64,000 bases of DNA from Thermoleophilum album (GTDB lineage: Bacteria > Actinomycetota > Thermoleophilia > Solirubrobacterales > Thermoleophilaceae): positions 806,001 to 870,000 of the forward strand of contig NZ_FNWJ01000001.1 in the NCBI RefSeq assembly GCF_900108055.1, given 5' to 3'. The notes beneath the pieces were generated by a model. It was not told the DNA's origin, searched no databases, and saw only the letters and a program-made list of their open reading frames with translations. A program made the position numbers and the translations under genes. Of this stretch, positions 51,898 through 60,038 are shown piece by piece. Position 1 is the first letter of the stretch. The number at the start of each line of letters is the position of its first letter.

Positions 51898-53058
51898 ATG
51901 TCGCTGCCGGCCGTGGTCGTGGCACACAACCGTTACCGCCTCGAGGGGGGCGAGGAGCGTTGTGTTGCCTTGCAGCTCGCGGCTTTGCAGGAGGCTGGCA
52001 TTCCCTGGGAGCTGCTCGAACGGCGTTCCTCTGCGCTGTCGCGGGCGCAGGCCGCGCGCCTGCTGCTGGCTGGCGGTGGCGAGAGCTCACTCGCTGATCT
52101 CCTGGCAAAGCTCCGGCAGCGGGCAGCAGACCGTCGCGTCGTGCTGCACGCGCACAACTTGCTGCCGGCGTTCGGCCCGCGCTTGCTGGAGGCGGCTCAT
52201 GCCAACGGGGTGCCAACCGTTCTCCAGCTCCACAACCTCCGCCTCTCCTGCGCGATCGGCGTTGCGTGGCGCGACCGCCGCCCCTGCTCGAGCTGCCGCG
52301 GGCGCTTCACCCTGCCCGCAGTGGTTCACCGCTGTCGCCGCTCGCGCCTCGAGTCGGCGGTTTACGCGGCGGCCTTGGCGCGCCATTTCGAGCGCACCCT
52401 TGGGGCCGTCGATCGCTTCGTGGTGCCCTCGGCATACGCGCGCCAGCGCGTCCAGCAGATCGGTGTGCCGCCGGCACGCACGCTCGTGGTCTCCCACTAC
52501 CTGCCGGATGGGGCGTGCGCACGGGCATCGGGCGCCGGGCACGGGCGCTACGCGCTGGTCGCCGCGCGCCTTTCCCCGGAGAAGGGGATTGAACGAGCGA
52601 TCCGCGCCTGTGCGGCGGTTGGTGTGCCGCTCGTGGTTGCCGGTGAGGGGCCCGACCGGCCCCGCTTGCAGCGGCTCGCCGAGAGTCTCGCCGCGAACTG
52701 CAAGTTCGTGGGCTGGGTCGGCGAACGGGAGCTCCGAGCGCTGCGCGCTGAGGCCGCTTGCGCTCTGTTTCCCTCGGAGTTTCCCGAGTTCGCCCCCTAT
52801 TCGGCACTCGAGGCGCTAGCTGCCGGCGTTCCAGCGGTCGCTACCGACGTCGGTGCGCTACCCGAGATTCTCGGCCGTGACGCTTGCGTGCCTCTCCACG
52901 ACGAAGATGCCTTTGCTTCCCGCCTCGAGGCACTGTGGGTCGATCCGGATCGTCGTGCCGCGGAGGGCGAGGCGGCCCTCGCTCGGGCGCGCACGGAGTA
53001 CGGCAAGGAGCGCTACCTCGCCTCGCTAATGAGCCTCTACGGTGAGCTTCTGGCGTAG
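51898..53058 (+). CDS. GT4-family glycosyltransferase
   Basis: A 386-residue GT-B enzyme. The N-terminus is VVVAHNRYRLEGGEERCVALQ, then VVLHAHNLLPAFGPRLLEAA, followed by a Cys-rich piece (SCAIGVAWRDRRPCSSCRG) that recalls the zinc or disulfide loop of some GT4 enzymes. The C-domain has ALVAARLSPEKGIERAI, VVAGEGPDRPRLQRL and FPSEFPEFAPYSALEALAAG. ATG start. Its 3' end overlaps the convergent epimerase gene by 33 bp. Confidence 0.9.
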   Translation: MSLPAVVVAHNRYRLEGGEERCVALQLAALQEAGIPWELLERRSSALSRAQAARLLLAGGGESSLADLLAKLRQRAADRRVVLHAHNLLPAFGPRLLEAAHANGVPTVLQLHNLRLSCAIGVAWRDRRPCSSCRGRFTLPAVVHRCRRSRLESAVYAAALARHFERTLGAVDRFVVPSAYARQRVQQIGVPPARTLVVSHYLPDGACARASGAGHGRYALVAARLSPEKGIERAIRACAAVGVPLVVAGEGPDRPRLQRLAESLAANCKFVGWVGERELRALRAEAACALFPSEFPEFAPYSALEALAAGVPAVATDVGALPEILGRDACVPLHDEDAFASRLEALWVDPDRRAAEGEAALARARTEYGKERYLASLMSLYGELLA

Positions 53059-53994
53059 CCAGTCGGCGGTCGCCCGAATTCCCTCGGCAACCGGTATCCG
53101 AGCCTCGAAGCCGAGCAGCCGCTTCGCCTTCTCGATCGACGGCCAGCGCCTTTTGACGTCGACCTCGAATGACGGCAGCTTCCGCAACTCGAGTTCCGCC
53201 GGGTCGTTGCCGCACGCCTCCCAACAGATGCGCGCGATCTCGGCGACCGTGAGTTCTTCGCTGGCCGAGATGTTGAAGTCCTCGCAGGCCGCGCGGGGAT
53301 GGAAGGTCGCCCGCACGATCCCCTCCGCGATGTCGTCGACGTGGGTAAGGGTTCGCGTCTGCTCGCCCGAGCCGAAAATCTCGAGTGGGCGCTGGCGGGC
53401 CAGCGACTTGCGCAGAAGGTCGGGGACGACGTGCGCGATTCCCGGCTCGTCAGCCGGCATCTCGCCGGGCCCGTAGGCGTTGAACGGGCGACAGATCGTG
53501 TACTCGAGCCCGTGTTCGGCGTGCGCCGCGCGGCACATCACCTCGCCGGCGAGTTTCGAGAAGCCGTAAGCGGAGCGCGGCGTCGGGCACTCGAGCAAGT
53601 GTTCTTCCGGTGTCGGGAACCGGAAGGCGCGTTCGAAGACCATCGAGGAAGACACGTAGACCAGGCGCTCGACGCCCTCGGCGATAGCGGCGTCGAAGAC
53701 CGTGTTCAGGAGCGCCGTGTTGGCGGCGAGCAGCGTTTGCGGCTGGCGGTGGAAGTTGGCGATGCCGCCGACGATCGCGGCGAGGTGGATCACGTGGCTG
53801 CGTCCGCGCACGGCGGTACGCGCCACCGCCGGGTCGCGCAGGTCGCCGATCCGTACTTCGAAGCCCGCGGTGGGCGAGCGCGGCGGTACCTGATCGACTA
53901 CCAGGACCGACTCAACTCCCGGCTCGCTCAGCAGTCGCTCGACGACGGCACGCCCGATCGTGCCGGAGCCCCCGGTGACCAGCACCCGGCTCAC
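53026..53994 (-). CDS. NAD-dependent epimerase/dehydratase (nucleotide sugar)
   Basis: Extended SDR of 322 residues: cofactor loop VTGGSGTIGRAV, acidic GDLRDPAVA, VIHLAAIVGG, catalytic SSSMVFE and YGFSKLAGE (YxxxK), and substrate region CRPFNAYGPGE. It most likely epimerises, dehydrates or decarboxylates an NDP-sugar for the surface polymer. The gene directly upstream, coupled by an ATGA overlap, encodes a nucleotide-sugar dehydrogenase, so a uronic-acid product could be its substrate. Convergent 3' overlap with the GT4 gene. Confidence 0.88.
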   Translation of the reverse strand: MSRVLVTGGSGTIGRAVVERLLSEPGVESVLVVDQVPPRSPTAGFEVRIGDLRDPAVARTAVRGRSHVIHLAAIVGGIANFHRQPQTLLAANTALLNTVFDAAIAEGVERLVYVSSSMVFERAFRFPTPEEHLLECPTPRSAYGFSKLAGEVMCRAAHAEHGLEYTICRPFNAYGPGEMPADEPGIAHVVPDLLRKSLARQRPLEIFGSGEQTRTLTHVDDIAEGIVRATFHPRAACEDFNISASEELTVAEIARICWEACGNDPAELELRKLPSFEVDVKRRWPSIEKAKRLLGFEARIPVAEGIRATADWLRQKLTVEAH

Positions 53995-55286
53995 GAGGCG
54001 TCGTCTTCCGTCGGCGCCGGTGACCGGCTAGCGATGGTCGATGGGGAGAGCTCGCGCTCGCCGTCGGGCGCACCGACGCGGGCAAACACGACGCCGGTGC
54101 CCGAGGCGTTCCAGGGGTCGGCGACGATGACGCCCTGCCGTAGGCGTCGCGCGATGCCGTCGTAGACGCTGTGGTTGGTGGCGATCACCACGGCCTCGGC
54201 GTCGGCCAGCGCCTCGTCGAGTGGATCGGACTGGTCGGGCACGTAGGGGTCGTGGCGGGCGACGATCGCGAGCTCGCGCTCCAATAGGCGAATCAGCTTG
54301 TAGGAGAGCGAATCGCGGGTGTCGTCGCAGTCGCGCTTGAAGGTGAGGCCCAACACGGCCACTTTGCGATCCCGGAGGCTGCCACCGAGACGGCGTTTGA
54401 GGCCATCGACCAGAAAGCGCGGGACCGTTTCGTGCACCCGCGAAACGGCGAGCAGCATCCCCGGGGCGGGTGAGCGCTCCTCGGAGAACGCGAAGTCCTT
54501 GCGCAAACAGGTTCCCGCGGTGAGACCGGGGCTCGCGATGCCGCCCCGGGGGTAGTCGCGGTTGATCAAGTCGATGACCTCGAAGACGTTCGCGCCGTAC
54601 TGCTCGCACTCCATCATCAAAAGGTTGGGGAGCGAAAACTGGGTGTAGCGGAGGATGTTCGTCCAGATCTTCGCCAGCTCCGCTTGCACGGGCGTGGTGT
54701 GGCGGATCTCGCAACCAAACACCGCGAAGAGGTCCGCTGCGCGGCGTGCCGACTCGGGGTCGGAGGCGCCGACGATGCACGGCAACGTGCCGATCTCCTC
54801 GAGGAAGCGGTTCTGCGCGATGCGTTCTGGGACGTGTGCGACAAACACTTCGCGGCCGGTACGCAGCCCACGTCGCTGCTCGATGTAGCCGGCGACCCAC
54901 TCGGTCGTCCCGGGTGCCACCGTCGAGCGCAAGAGCAGCGCGTGTCCGGGGCGCAAGACCGGTAAGAGGTCGTCGAGAGCGGACCGAATCTGCCCAACGT
55001 CGATCTCGATGTGCTCGTGAGCGGGCGTGCCGAGCGTCAGCACGATGTCTTCGGCTTCGCCCGCGGCGACGACGCTTTCGGCGGTTTGCAGCCGCCCGCT
55101 CGCGAGCGCCCGCTCGAGCAGCGCCTGCGTGCCGCGCTCGCGGAACGGCATGTGACCGGAGCGAACCGCCTCGAGCACGTTGCGGTCGCGGTCGATGCCG
55201 ATCACGCTGAGGCCATGGTCGGCGAACGACAGGGCCAGCGGCAGCCCTACCCGTCCGAGACCCACTACCGCGACGCGCGCGCCCAC
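53991..55286 (-). CDS. UDP-glucose/GDP-mannose dehydrogenase family protein
   Basis: Four-electron NAD-dependent oxidation of an NDP-sugar to the uronic acid. The 431-residue protein carries VAVVGLGRVGLPLALSFAD (NAD), STVAPGTTEWVAGY, AELAKIWTNILRYTQF with Lys206 and Asn210, the thiol nucleophile C260 in GTCLRKD, and the second Rossmann domain VAVLGLTFKRDCDDTRDS. Features are mixed between the UDP-glucose and WecC/UDP-ManNAc branches, so the substrate is left open. It is the first gene of a pair with the epimerase. Confidence 0.9.
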   Translation of the reverse strand: MGARVAVVGLGRVGLPLALSFADHGLSVIGIDRDRNVLEAVRSGHMPFRERGTQALLERALASGRLQTAESVVAAGEAEDIVLTLGTPAHEHIEIDVGQIRSALDDLLPVLRPGHALLLRSTVAPGTTEWVAGYIEQRRGLRTGREVFVAHVPERIAQNRFLEEIGTLPCIVGASDPESARRAADLFAVFGCEIRHTTPVQAELAKIWTNILRYTQFSLPNLLMMECEQYGANVFEVIDLINRDYPRGGIASPGLTAGTCLRKDFAFSEERSPAPGMLLAVSRVHETVPRFLVDGLKRRLGGSLRDRKVAVLGLTFKRDCDDTRDSLSYKLIRLLERELAIVARHDPYVPDQSDPLDEALADAEAVVIATNHSVYDGIARRLRQGVIVADPWNASGTGVVFARVGAPDGERELSPSTIASRSPAPTEDDAS

Positions 55287-55319
55287 GTACCGAACTTTAC
55301 GGCCGGCTGCCGGCGGCAG

Positions 55320-56141
55320 CTAACGGCCACGCCGCTCGCGCAGCACCTGGCGCAACGCGCGCCAGATGAAACGCGGGTTGGTCGCGAGGTAGCGCGGCAC
55401 CAGCCGCACCGGCTCCTGCAGCGCGCGCCAAAGCCATTCGAGGCCCGTCTCCTGCATCCAGCGCGGCGCCTGCGAGATGCGCCCGGCGTGAAAGTCGAAG
55501 GCCGCGCCGACGCCGCAGAGTACGGGAGCTTCGAGGCGGTCGCGCATGCGCGCCATCCACTTCTCCTGCTTAGGGGCGCCGATACCCACCCACACGACGT
55601 CCGGCTGGTCGTGGTTGATGCGAGCCGCCAGCTCACGCTCCTCGGTGGCTGTTAGGGGGCGGTGAGGTGGCGACCACGAGCCAGCGATCTCAAGCTCGGG
55701 ATGCCGCTTGCGCAGTTGCTTTTCAAGTCGCTCCAGCCACTGTTCGTCGTGGCCGCCGTAGAGCCAGATGCGGCGGCGATCGCGTGCGCAGCGGGCGAGG
55801 TAGCGGGCCATCAGCTCGGGCCCGTAGACGCGCCCTGCGAGTTGGTGACCGAGTGCCCGCGCCGCCCACACCAGTGGCATGCCATCGGGCACCACCAGGG
55901 TCGCGCGGTCGAGTGCCGCTGCGAGCTCGGGATCGCTATCGGCTGCGACCACGGCGTGGACCGCGGCTGCGCAAACGTAGCCCCGCTGCCGCGTGTCAAT
56001 GAGGTGGTCCATGATGTCCATCGCGCGCTCGTAGTCGACCAGCGCTATTGGCACGCCGAGGATTCGGCAGCGCGCCACCCGCCCGTCGACTGACGCGGTC
56101 TCGGTGGCCGATGGTGAAGATGCGGTCGTGGACGTCTCCAT
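55320..56141 (-). CDS. WecG/TagA/CpsF-family glycosyltransferase (GT26)
   Basis: Typically adds ManNAc or a ManNAc-uronic acid as the second sugar on a polyprenyl-linked intermediate. The 273-residue GT26 protein has CRILGVPIALVDYERAMD, AAVHAVVAADSD, LVVPDGMPLVWAARALG, WLYGGHDEQWLERL, VVWVGIGAPKQEKWMAR and GVGAAFDFHAGRISQAPRWM. A uronic-acid-making dehydrogenase next to it fits such a substrate. The ATG at 56141 is used; a GTG at 56168 is also in frame. It is 33 nt downstream in coordinates of the dehydrogenase start, on the same strand. Confidence 0.92.
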   Translation of the reverse strand: METSTTASSPSATETASVDGRVARCRILGVPIALVDYERAMDIMDHLIDTRQRGYVCAAAVHAVVAADSDPELAAALDRATLVVPDGMPLVWAARALGHQLAGRVYGPELMARYLARCARDRRRIWLYGGHDEQWLERLEKQLRKRHPELEIAGSWSPPHRPLTATEERELAARINHDQPDVVWVGIGAPKQEKWMARMRDRLEAPVLCGVGAAFDFHAGRISQAPRWMQETGLEWLWRALQEPVRLVPRYLATNPRFIWRALRQVLRERRGR

Positions 56142-56235
56142 GAGCGGGTGCCAGGGGGCGGTTCGCACCCTTTTTGCTTAAACACCGCTTCGATGCCAGC
56201 GTCGCGGTCTTCCGCAGTGTAAGGTCGCGCGGCCG

Positions 56236-57843
56236 GTGAGCGACCTGACGAACCTCCGCGGCCCGGAGCGACGGCCGCTGCGGGGACGGCGGCTCGCACT
56301 CGGCACGATCGCGCAGCAGGGCTCGCAGGCGGCAGGTCTGCTCGCGATGTTGATCGTGACGACTGTCGTCGGGCGGCGTCTGTCGCTGCGCGAATTCGGT
56401 GTTTTCGGGCTGCTCTCGTCGTTGGCGGGCTATCTGCTGGTGGTGCAGAACGCGGCCGCGGCGGCTGCCGTGCGTGAGTTAGCGGCGAGCCTCGGGGCGG
56501 GTCAGCGGGAGCGCCGTTCCGTGGTTTTCGCCAGTGCGCTGGTGCTCTATACCGGTGGCGGACTGGTCGCTGCCCTGGCGTTGGCGATTTGTGGGCCGGC
56601 GGTGAGTTTCGTGTTGGGGCTCGAGGGTCAGCTTGCGCGCGACACGCAGGGCGGCGCTTTGTTGCTTGCCACGGTTACCGCGATCGGCTGGCCGCTCACG
56701 ATTTTTCGCGATGTGTTGCGGGCGCGCGGCCGCTTCGTCGCCCTCGCCGTCTGCGAGGTCGCGGGGATCGTCGCGTACGCGGCGCTCGTCTGCGCGTTGG
56801 CGCTTACGGCGGCGCCGCTCTGGGTGCTGATCGGTGCTGCTGGGACGCTGCCGCCGGCGGTCGGCTTGACTGCGCTTGCCGCACGACCGCTGGCGGGCGG
56901 CTTCGTCGCTCGCTCGGCGGCGCGGCCGGAGCGCGCAACCGTCGGATCGCTGTTGGCTGCGGGCGCCGGCTTGTCGGGCGCTGAGATTGCCAACGCGGTG
57001 GCTTACACCGCCGACCGCGGGCTGCTCGGGGCGCTCGGGTCGGCGAGACTGGTGGGTTTGTTCGAGGGACCGTTGCGGGCCCACAACGTGTTGCGGGCGC
57101 TGAGCGCGGCGCTGGTCACGACGGTCTTGCCAACCGCGGCGCGGCTGCATGCGAGCGGCGACGTTGCTGGCCTGCGCGAGCTCGCGCAGCGGGGGATCCG
57201 CTACGCGTTGCTGCTTACGGCACCGGCGGCGGCGGTGGTCGCTGCGGGCGCAGCGGTGCTGCTCGAGGTGTGGCTCGGCCAGCGCTACGTTGCGGGTGCC
57301 AGCGGACTGCGACTGTTGTGCAGCTACTGGCTCCTGCAGGGTGCCGGCGCGATCGCCGGTGCGATCCTGGTCGCGCTCGGTCGGACTGCCGTCGTCGCCC
57401 GGACAGCAGCATCCGCTCTGGCGGCCAACGTTTTGCTTGCGCTGGTTGCGATACCGCCGCTGGGCGTAGCGGGTGCCGCGCTCGCCTTTGCTGTACCCGC
57501 AGGGCTGCAGGCACTTTGGCTTGTTTGGCGACTCCGGCAAGCCCTCGACCTCACGGTGCGCGAGCTCCTGTCGGCGGCGGTTCCCGGATGGTTGGCAACG
57601 GCCCTCGCGCTGGCCGCGGCTTGGGCGGGTTTGGCGGTCGCCGGGGAGGCTGCGTGGCCGGCGCTGCTGGTGCTCCCGGTCGCGCTGTTGGTGGGCTGGT
57701 TCGTGGCGTTCGTGACGGCGCTCAAGCCTGCCGAGCGAGCCTTCGCGCGGTCGCTTTTGAGGCGTTTGCCGGTCAGCGAAGACACGCCTGGAACCGATCG
57801 GCGATCGGTCAGCGAAGGCGCGCCTCGACCCGATCCGCGATGA
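56236..57843 (+). CDS. Wzx-like polysaccharide flippase (MOP superfamily), first copy
   Basis: A 535-residue integral membrane protein with 12-14 helices of the polysaccharide-transport/oligosaccharidyl-lipid flippase type: TIAQQGSQAAGLLAMLIV, RLSLREFGVFGLLSSLAGYL, AYTADRGLLGALGSARLVGLF. It would move lipid-linked repeat units to the outer face. The GTG start follows a GCGGCCG stretch without a clear ribosome site. The last 24 codons are made of two near-identical 12-codon units (VSEDTPGTDRRS / VSEGAPRPDPR), and the tail overlaps the end of the convergent LhgO-like gene by 35 bp. Confidence 0.88.
   Translation: MSDLTNLRGPERRPLRGRRLALGTIAQQGSQAAGLLAMLIVTTVVGRRLSLREFGVFGLLSSLAGYLLVVQNAAAAAAVRELAASLGAGQRERRSVVFASALVLYTGGGLVAALALAICGPAVSFVLGLEGQLARDTQGGALLLATVTAIGWPLTIFRDVLRARGRFVALAVCEVAGIVAYAALVCALALTAAPLWVLIGAAGTLPPAVGLTALAARPLAGGFVARSAARPERATVGSLLAAGAGLSGAEIANAVAYTADRGLLGALGSARLVGLFEGPLRAHNVLRALSAALVTTVLPTAARLHASGDVAGLRELAQRGIRYALLLTAPAAAVVAAGAAVLLEVWLGQRYVAGASGLRLLCSYWLLQGAGAIAGAILVALGRTAVVARTAASALAANVLLALVAIPPLGVAGAALAFAVPAGLQALWLVWRLRQALDLTVRELLSAAVPGWLATALALAAAWAGLAVAGEAAWPALLVLPVALLVGWFVAFVTALKPAERAFARSLLRRLPVSEDTPGTDRRSVSEGAPRPDPR
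57771..57842. repeat. 36-bp tandem duplication at the flippase/LhgO convergent end
   Basis: Unit 1 (57771-57806) and unit 2 (57807-57842) match at 30 of 36 positions. Unit 2 holds the last codons and stop of the minus-strand LhgO-like gene. Unit 1, read on the same strand and frame, gives the similar IADRFQACLR followed by TGA, so it is a relic copy of that gene end. On the plus strand the duplication lengthens the flippase tail. Confidence 0.85.
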
Positions 57844-59056
57844 GTCGCGCGAGGGCCAACGCCGAGGTGGCGGCAGGCGACGGCGCGTTGAGGACATGGA
57901 GCATCCGGGGGCCTTCGGAGACCAGGAAGTCGTCGACGAGGGTGCCGTCACGAGCGACCGCTTGCGCGCGGATACCGGAGGGGCCGGGAGCGAAATCACG
58001 CGGGTCGAGTGCCGGTACGTAGCTGCGCGCATCGGCGACGAGCAGGCGCGGCCAAAGCCAGCGGCTGAGCTCGCGCACGCCGGCGCGGCGGTAGCGCCAG
58101 AGCGCCCGGTGCGTGCCGGGCCACCGGGCGGAGTGGATGAGGTGCTTGAGAACCCGCGCACGGCGGGCGGAGACTCCGGTGCCGCTCGGCAGCCCGCGCA
58201 GCGGCCAGGGCAGCGCGGTTGGTCCGAGCGTCACGACGCCGTCGACGTGCCGCGAGAGGTGCGCCCCCAGGAACGGGAGTTCGGGGTCCGGTACCGGGTA
58301 GATCAGCGCCCGCACGAGCTGCGAGCTGGGGGCCTTGATCGTCCGGTATGAGCCCCGAAAGGGCACAATTCGAACTTGCGGAGCGAGTCCAGCGGCGGCC
58401 GCCAGGCGGTCGGCATCGGCACCGGCGCAGGCGACTACGAAGCTCGCTGTGAGCCGTTCGCCGTTGGCTAGGGCGACGGTCAGGCGGGAGTTGCCGGTGG
58501 CACCGGTCGGACCCCGTCCGATCGCCTCGACCTGCGCCCGCGTCCGCAGTTCGCCGCCAAGTTGGCGCAGCTCGTCGGCAAGCGAGTGGGCGACCGCGCG
58601 GAAGTCGGTGACCGCGGTCATCGGCGACCACAGCGCCGCGACGCCGACGCAGTGCGGTTCGATGGCTGCGAGTCGCTGGCGGTCGACGATCTCGACGCCG
58701 CGCACACCGTTAGCCCGCGCTCGCCGCAAAAGCTCCTCGAGTCGCGGCCGCTCACGCTCGTCGCGCGCGACGATCACCTTGCCGCAGCGTTCGAACGGCA
58801 GGTCGAGGCGCTCGCAGTGGGCGGCAAGCAGCCGCCCGCCTTCCACACATAGCCGTGCCTTGAGTGAGCCCGGCCGATAGTAGATGCCGGCGTGCACGAC
58901 ACCGCTGTTGCGGGCCGTTTGGCCGAGTGCCGGCTCGGATCCACGCTCCAGCACGATCACGCGCTGGCGTGGCAGACGCTGTTGCAGCTCGCGGGCGGTC
59001 GCCAGCCCGACGATCCCGGCGCCGATTACGACCAGGGGATCTTGTCGCCTCAACAT
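57809..59056 (-). CDS. lhgO: L-2-hydroxyglutarate oxidase/dehydrogenase-like FAD enzyme
   Basis: A 415-residue FAD oxidoreductase of the DAO/LhgO family. The N-terminal dinucleotide site is VVIGAGIVGLATARELQ. Also present are the family signature ARNSGVVHAGIYYRPGSLKARLC, PFRGSYRTI, PVPDPELPFLGAHLSRHVDG, and C-terminal FAD contacts around DGTLVDDFLVSEG and HVLNAPSPAATSALAL. It should oxidise L-2-hydroxyglutarate or a related hydroxy acid, feeding electrons to quinones. No functional link to the polysaccharide genes is evident. ATG start; divergent from the FkbM-type gene. Confidence 0.9.
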   Translation of the reverse strand: MLRRQDPLVVIGAGIVGLATARELQQRLPRQRVIVLERGSEPALGQTARNSGVVHAGIYYRPGSLKARLCVEGGRLLAAHCERLDLPFERCGKVIVARDERERPRLEELLRRARANGVRGVEIVDRQRLAAIEPHCVGVAALWSPMTAVTDFRAVAHSLADELRQLGGELRTRAQVEAIGRGPTGATGNSRLTVALANGERLTASFVVACAGADADRLAAAAGLAPQVRIVPFRGSYRTIKAPSSQLVRALIYPVPDPELPFLGAHLSRHVDGVVTLGPTALPWPLRGLPSGTGVSARRARVLKHLIHSARWPGTHRALWRYRRAGVRELSRWLWPRLLVADARSYVPALDPRDFAPGPSGIRAQAVARDGTLVDDFLVSEGPRMLHVLNAPSPAATSALALARLIADRVEARLR

Positions 59057-59174
59057 ACGCCGCGACGCTATTACGAGGACCTTTAACCACCACTACGATG
59101 CGGGGCTGCTGCCCGCGCCGCCTGCGCTGATCAGCGCCGAGCGCGGCCGCTGGTCACCGGTCGTCAGAAGCTTC

Positions 59175-60038
59175 ATGCCACGCCGCCTGACAAGCCTGGA
59201 ACGTGCCGAGCAGGTCGCTGCCCTCGCTCGGCGGTTGGGTTTCGGTAGGGCGATCGACGCCGTGCGTCCGTATGCGCTGCGCGCGCTCGGAACGATGGAG
59301 GAGGAGGTGCGGGGCCTGCGCTTGCGCGCCCCGTTTGCCTCACACGCTCACTACATCCGCACGATCAAAGGCGGGGCCGAGGATTACCTGCTTGACCTTT
59401 TCGTCGAGTCGATCCCTGAGGGCGGGACGGTCGTTGACGTGGGCGCCCACATCGGGCTTTTCACGTTGCTTGCTGCGCGCGCGGTTGGGCCTAGCGGACG
59501 TGTCATTGCGGTCGAGCCGAATCCGCAGACCCGCGCTCTTCTCCAGGGAAACCTCGCACTGAACGGCCTCGCGGAGCGGGTGACGGTGCTCGACGTGGCG
59601 GTTTCGAATCAGCGTCAGAAAGCCACTCTCCACGTCAACGAGGAGGGATTCCTAAGCAACCTCTTCAGCACCGAGGATGGTTGCGAGAGAGAAGTGGAGG
59701 TTGACTGCGTGCCGCTCGACGAGCTGCTCGTCGAGGCGCCGCCGATCCACGTAATGAAGCTTGATGTGGAGGGCGCGGAGGTCGCGGCCCTTCAGGGATC
59801 CCACAGCATCATCGCGGCAAGCCCCGACATCACCCTCTTTTGCGAACTAAACCCCGGCACTCTGCAACGAGCCGGTTTTTCTCCCGACGACCTGCTGGCC
59901 GCGCTTGCCGAGCTCGACTTTCAGGCTCAGGCGATCGACGAACGCTCACGCACGCTAGTTCCGGTCGAGCGGGCACGCTTCGATCGGCCTTTCGTGGATC
60001 TCCTCGCCAAGCGCACCGGCGGCCACCGAGCTTCATGA
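59175..60038 (+). CDS. FkbM-family methyltransferase
   Basis: SAM-dependent methyltransferase of about 287 residues with the FkbM layout: GGTVVDVGAHIGLFTLLAAR (motif I), VIAVEPNPQTRALLQGNLALN, VTVLDVAVSNQRQKATLHV, VDCVPLDELL and HVMKLDVEGAEVAALQGS. This family usually O-methylates sugars or glycolipids, so it may cap or decorate the polymer. The ATG at 59175 is chosen from the start of recognisable sequence; the frame is open further upstream. Its stop overlaps the next flippase start (ATGA). Confidence 0.9.
   Translation: MPRRLTSLERAEQVAALARRLGFGRAIDAVRPYALRALGTMEEEVRGLRLRAPFASHAHYIRTIKGGAEDYLLDLFVESIPEGGTVVDVGAHIGLFTLLAARAVGPSGRVIAVEPNPQTRALLQGNLALNGLAERVTVLDVAVSNQRQKATLHVNEEGFLSNLFSTEDGCEREVEVDCVPLDELLVEAPPIHVMKLDVEGAEVAALQGSHSIIAASPDITLFCELNPGTLQRAGFSPDDLLAALAELDFQAQAIDERSRTLVPVERARFDRPFVDLLAKRTGGHRAS

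Noticed and set aside
56479-58161. Long minus-strand open frame of 560 codons
   Set aside because: Antisense to the flippase and out of frame with LhgO; Arg/Gln/Pro-rich composition without hydrophobic or motif structure.
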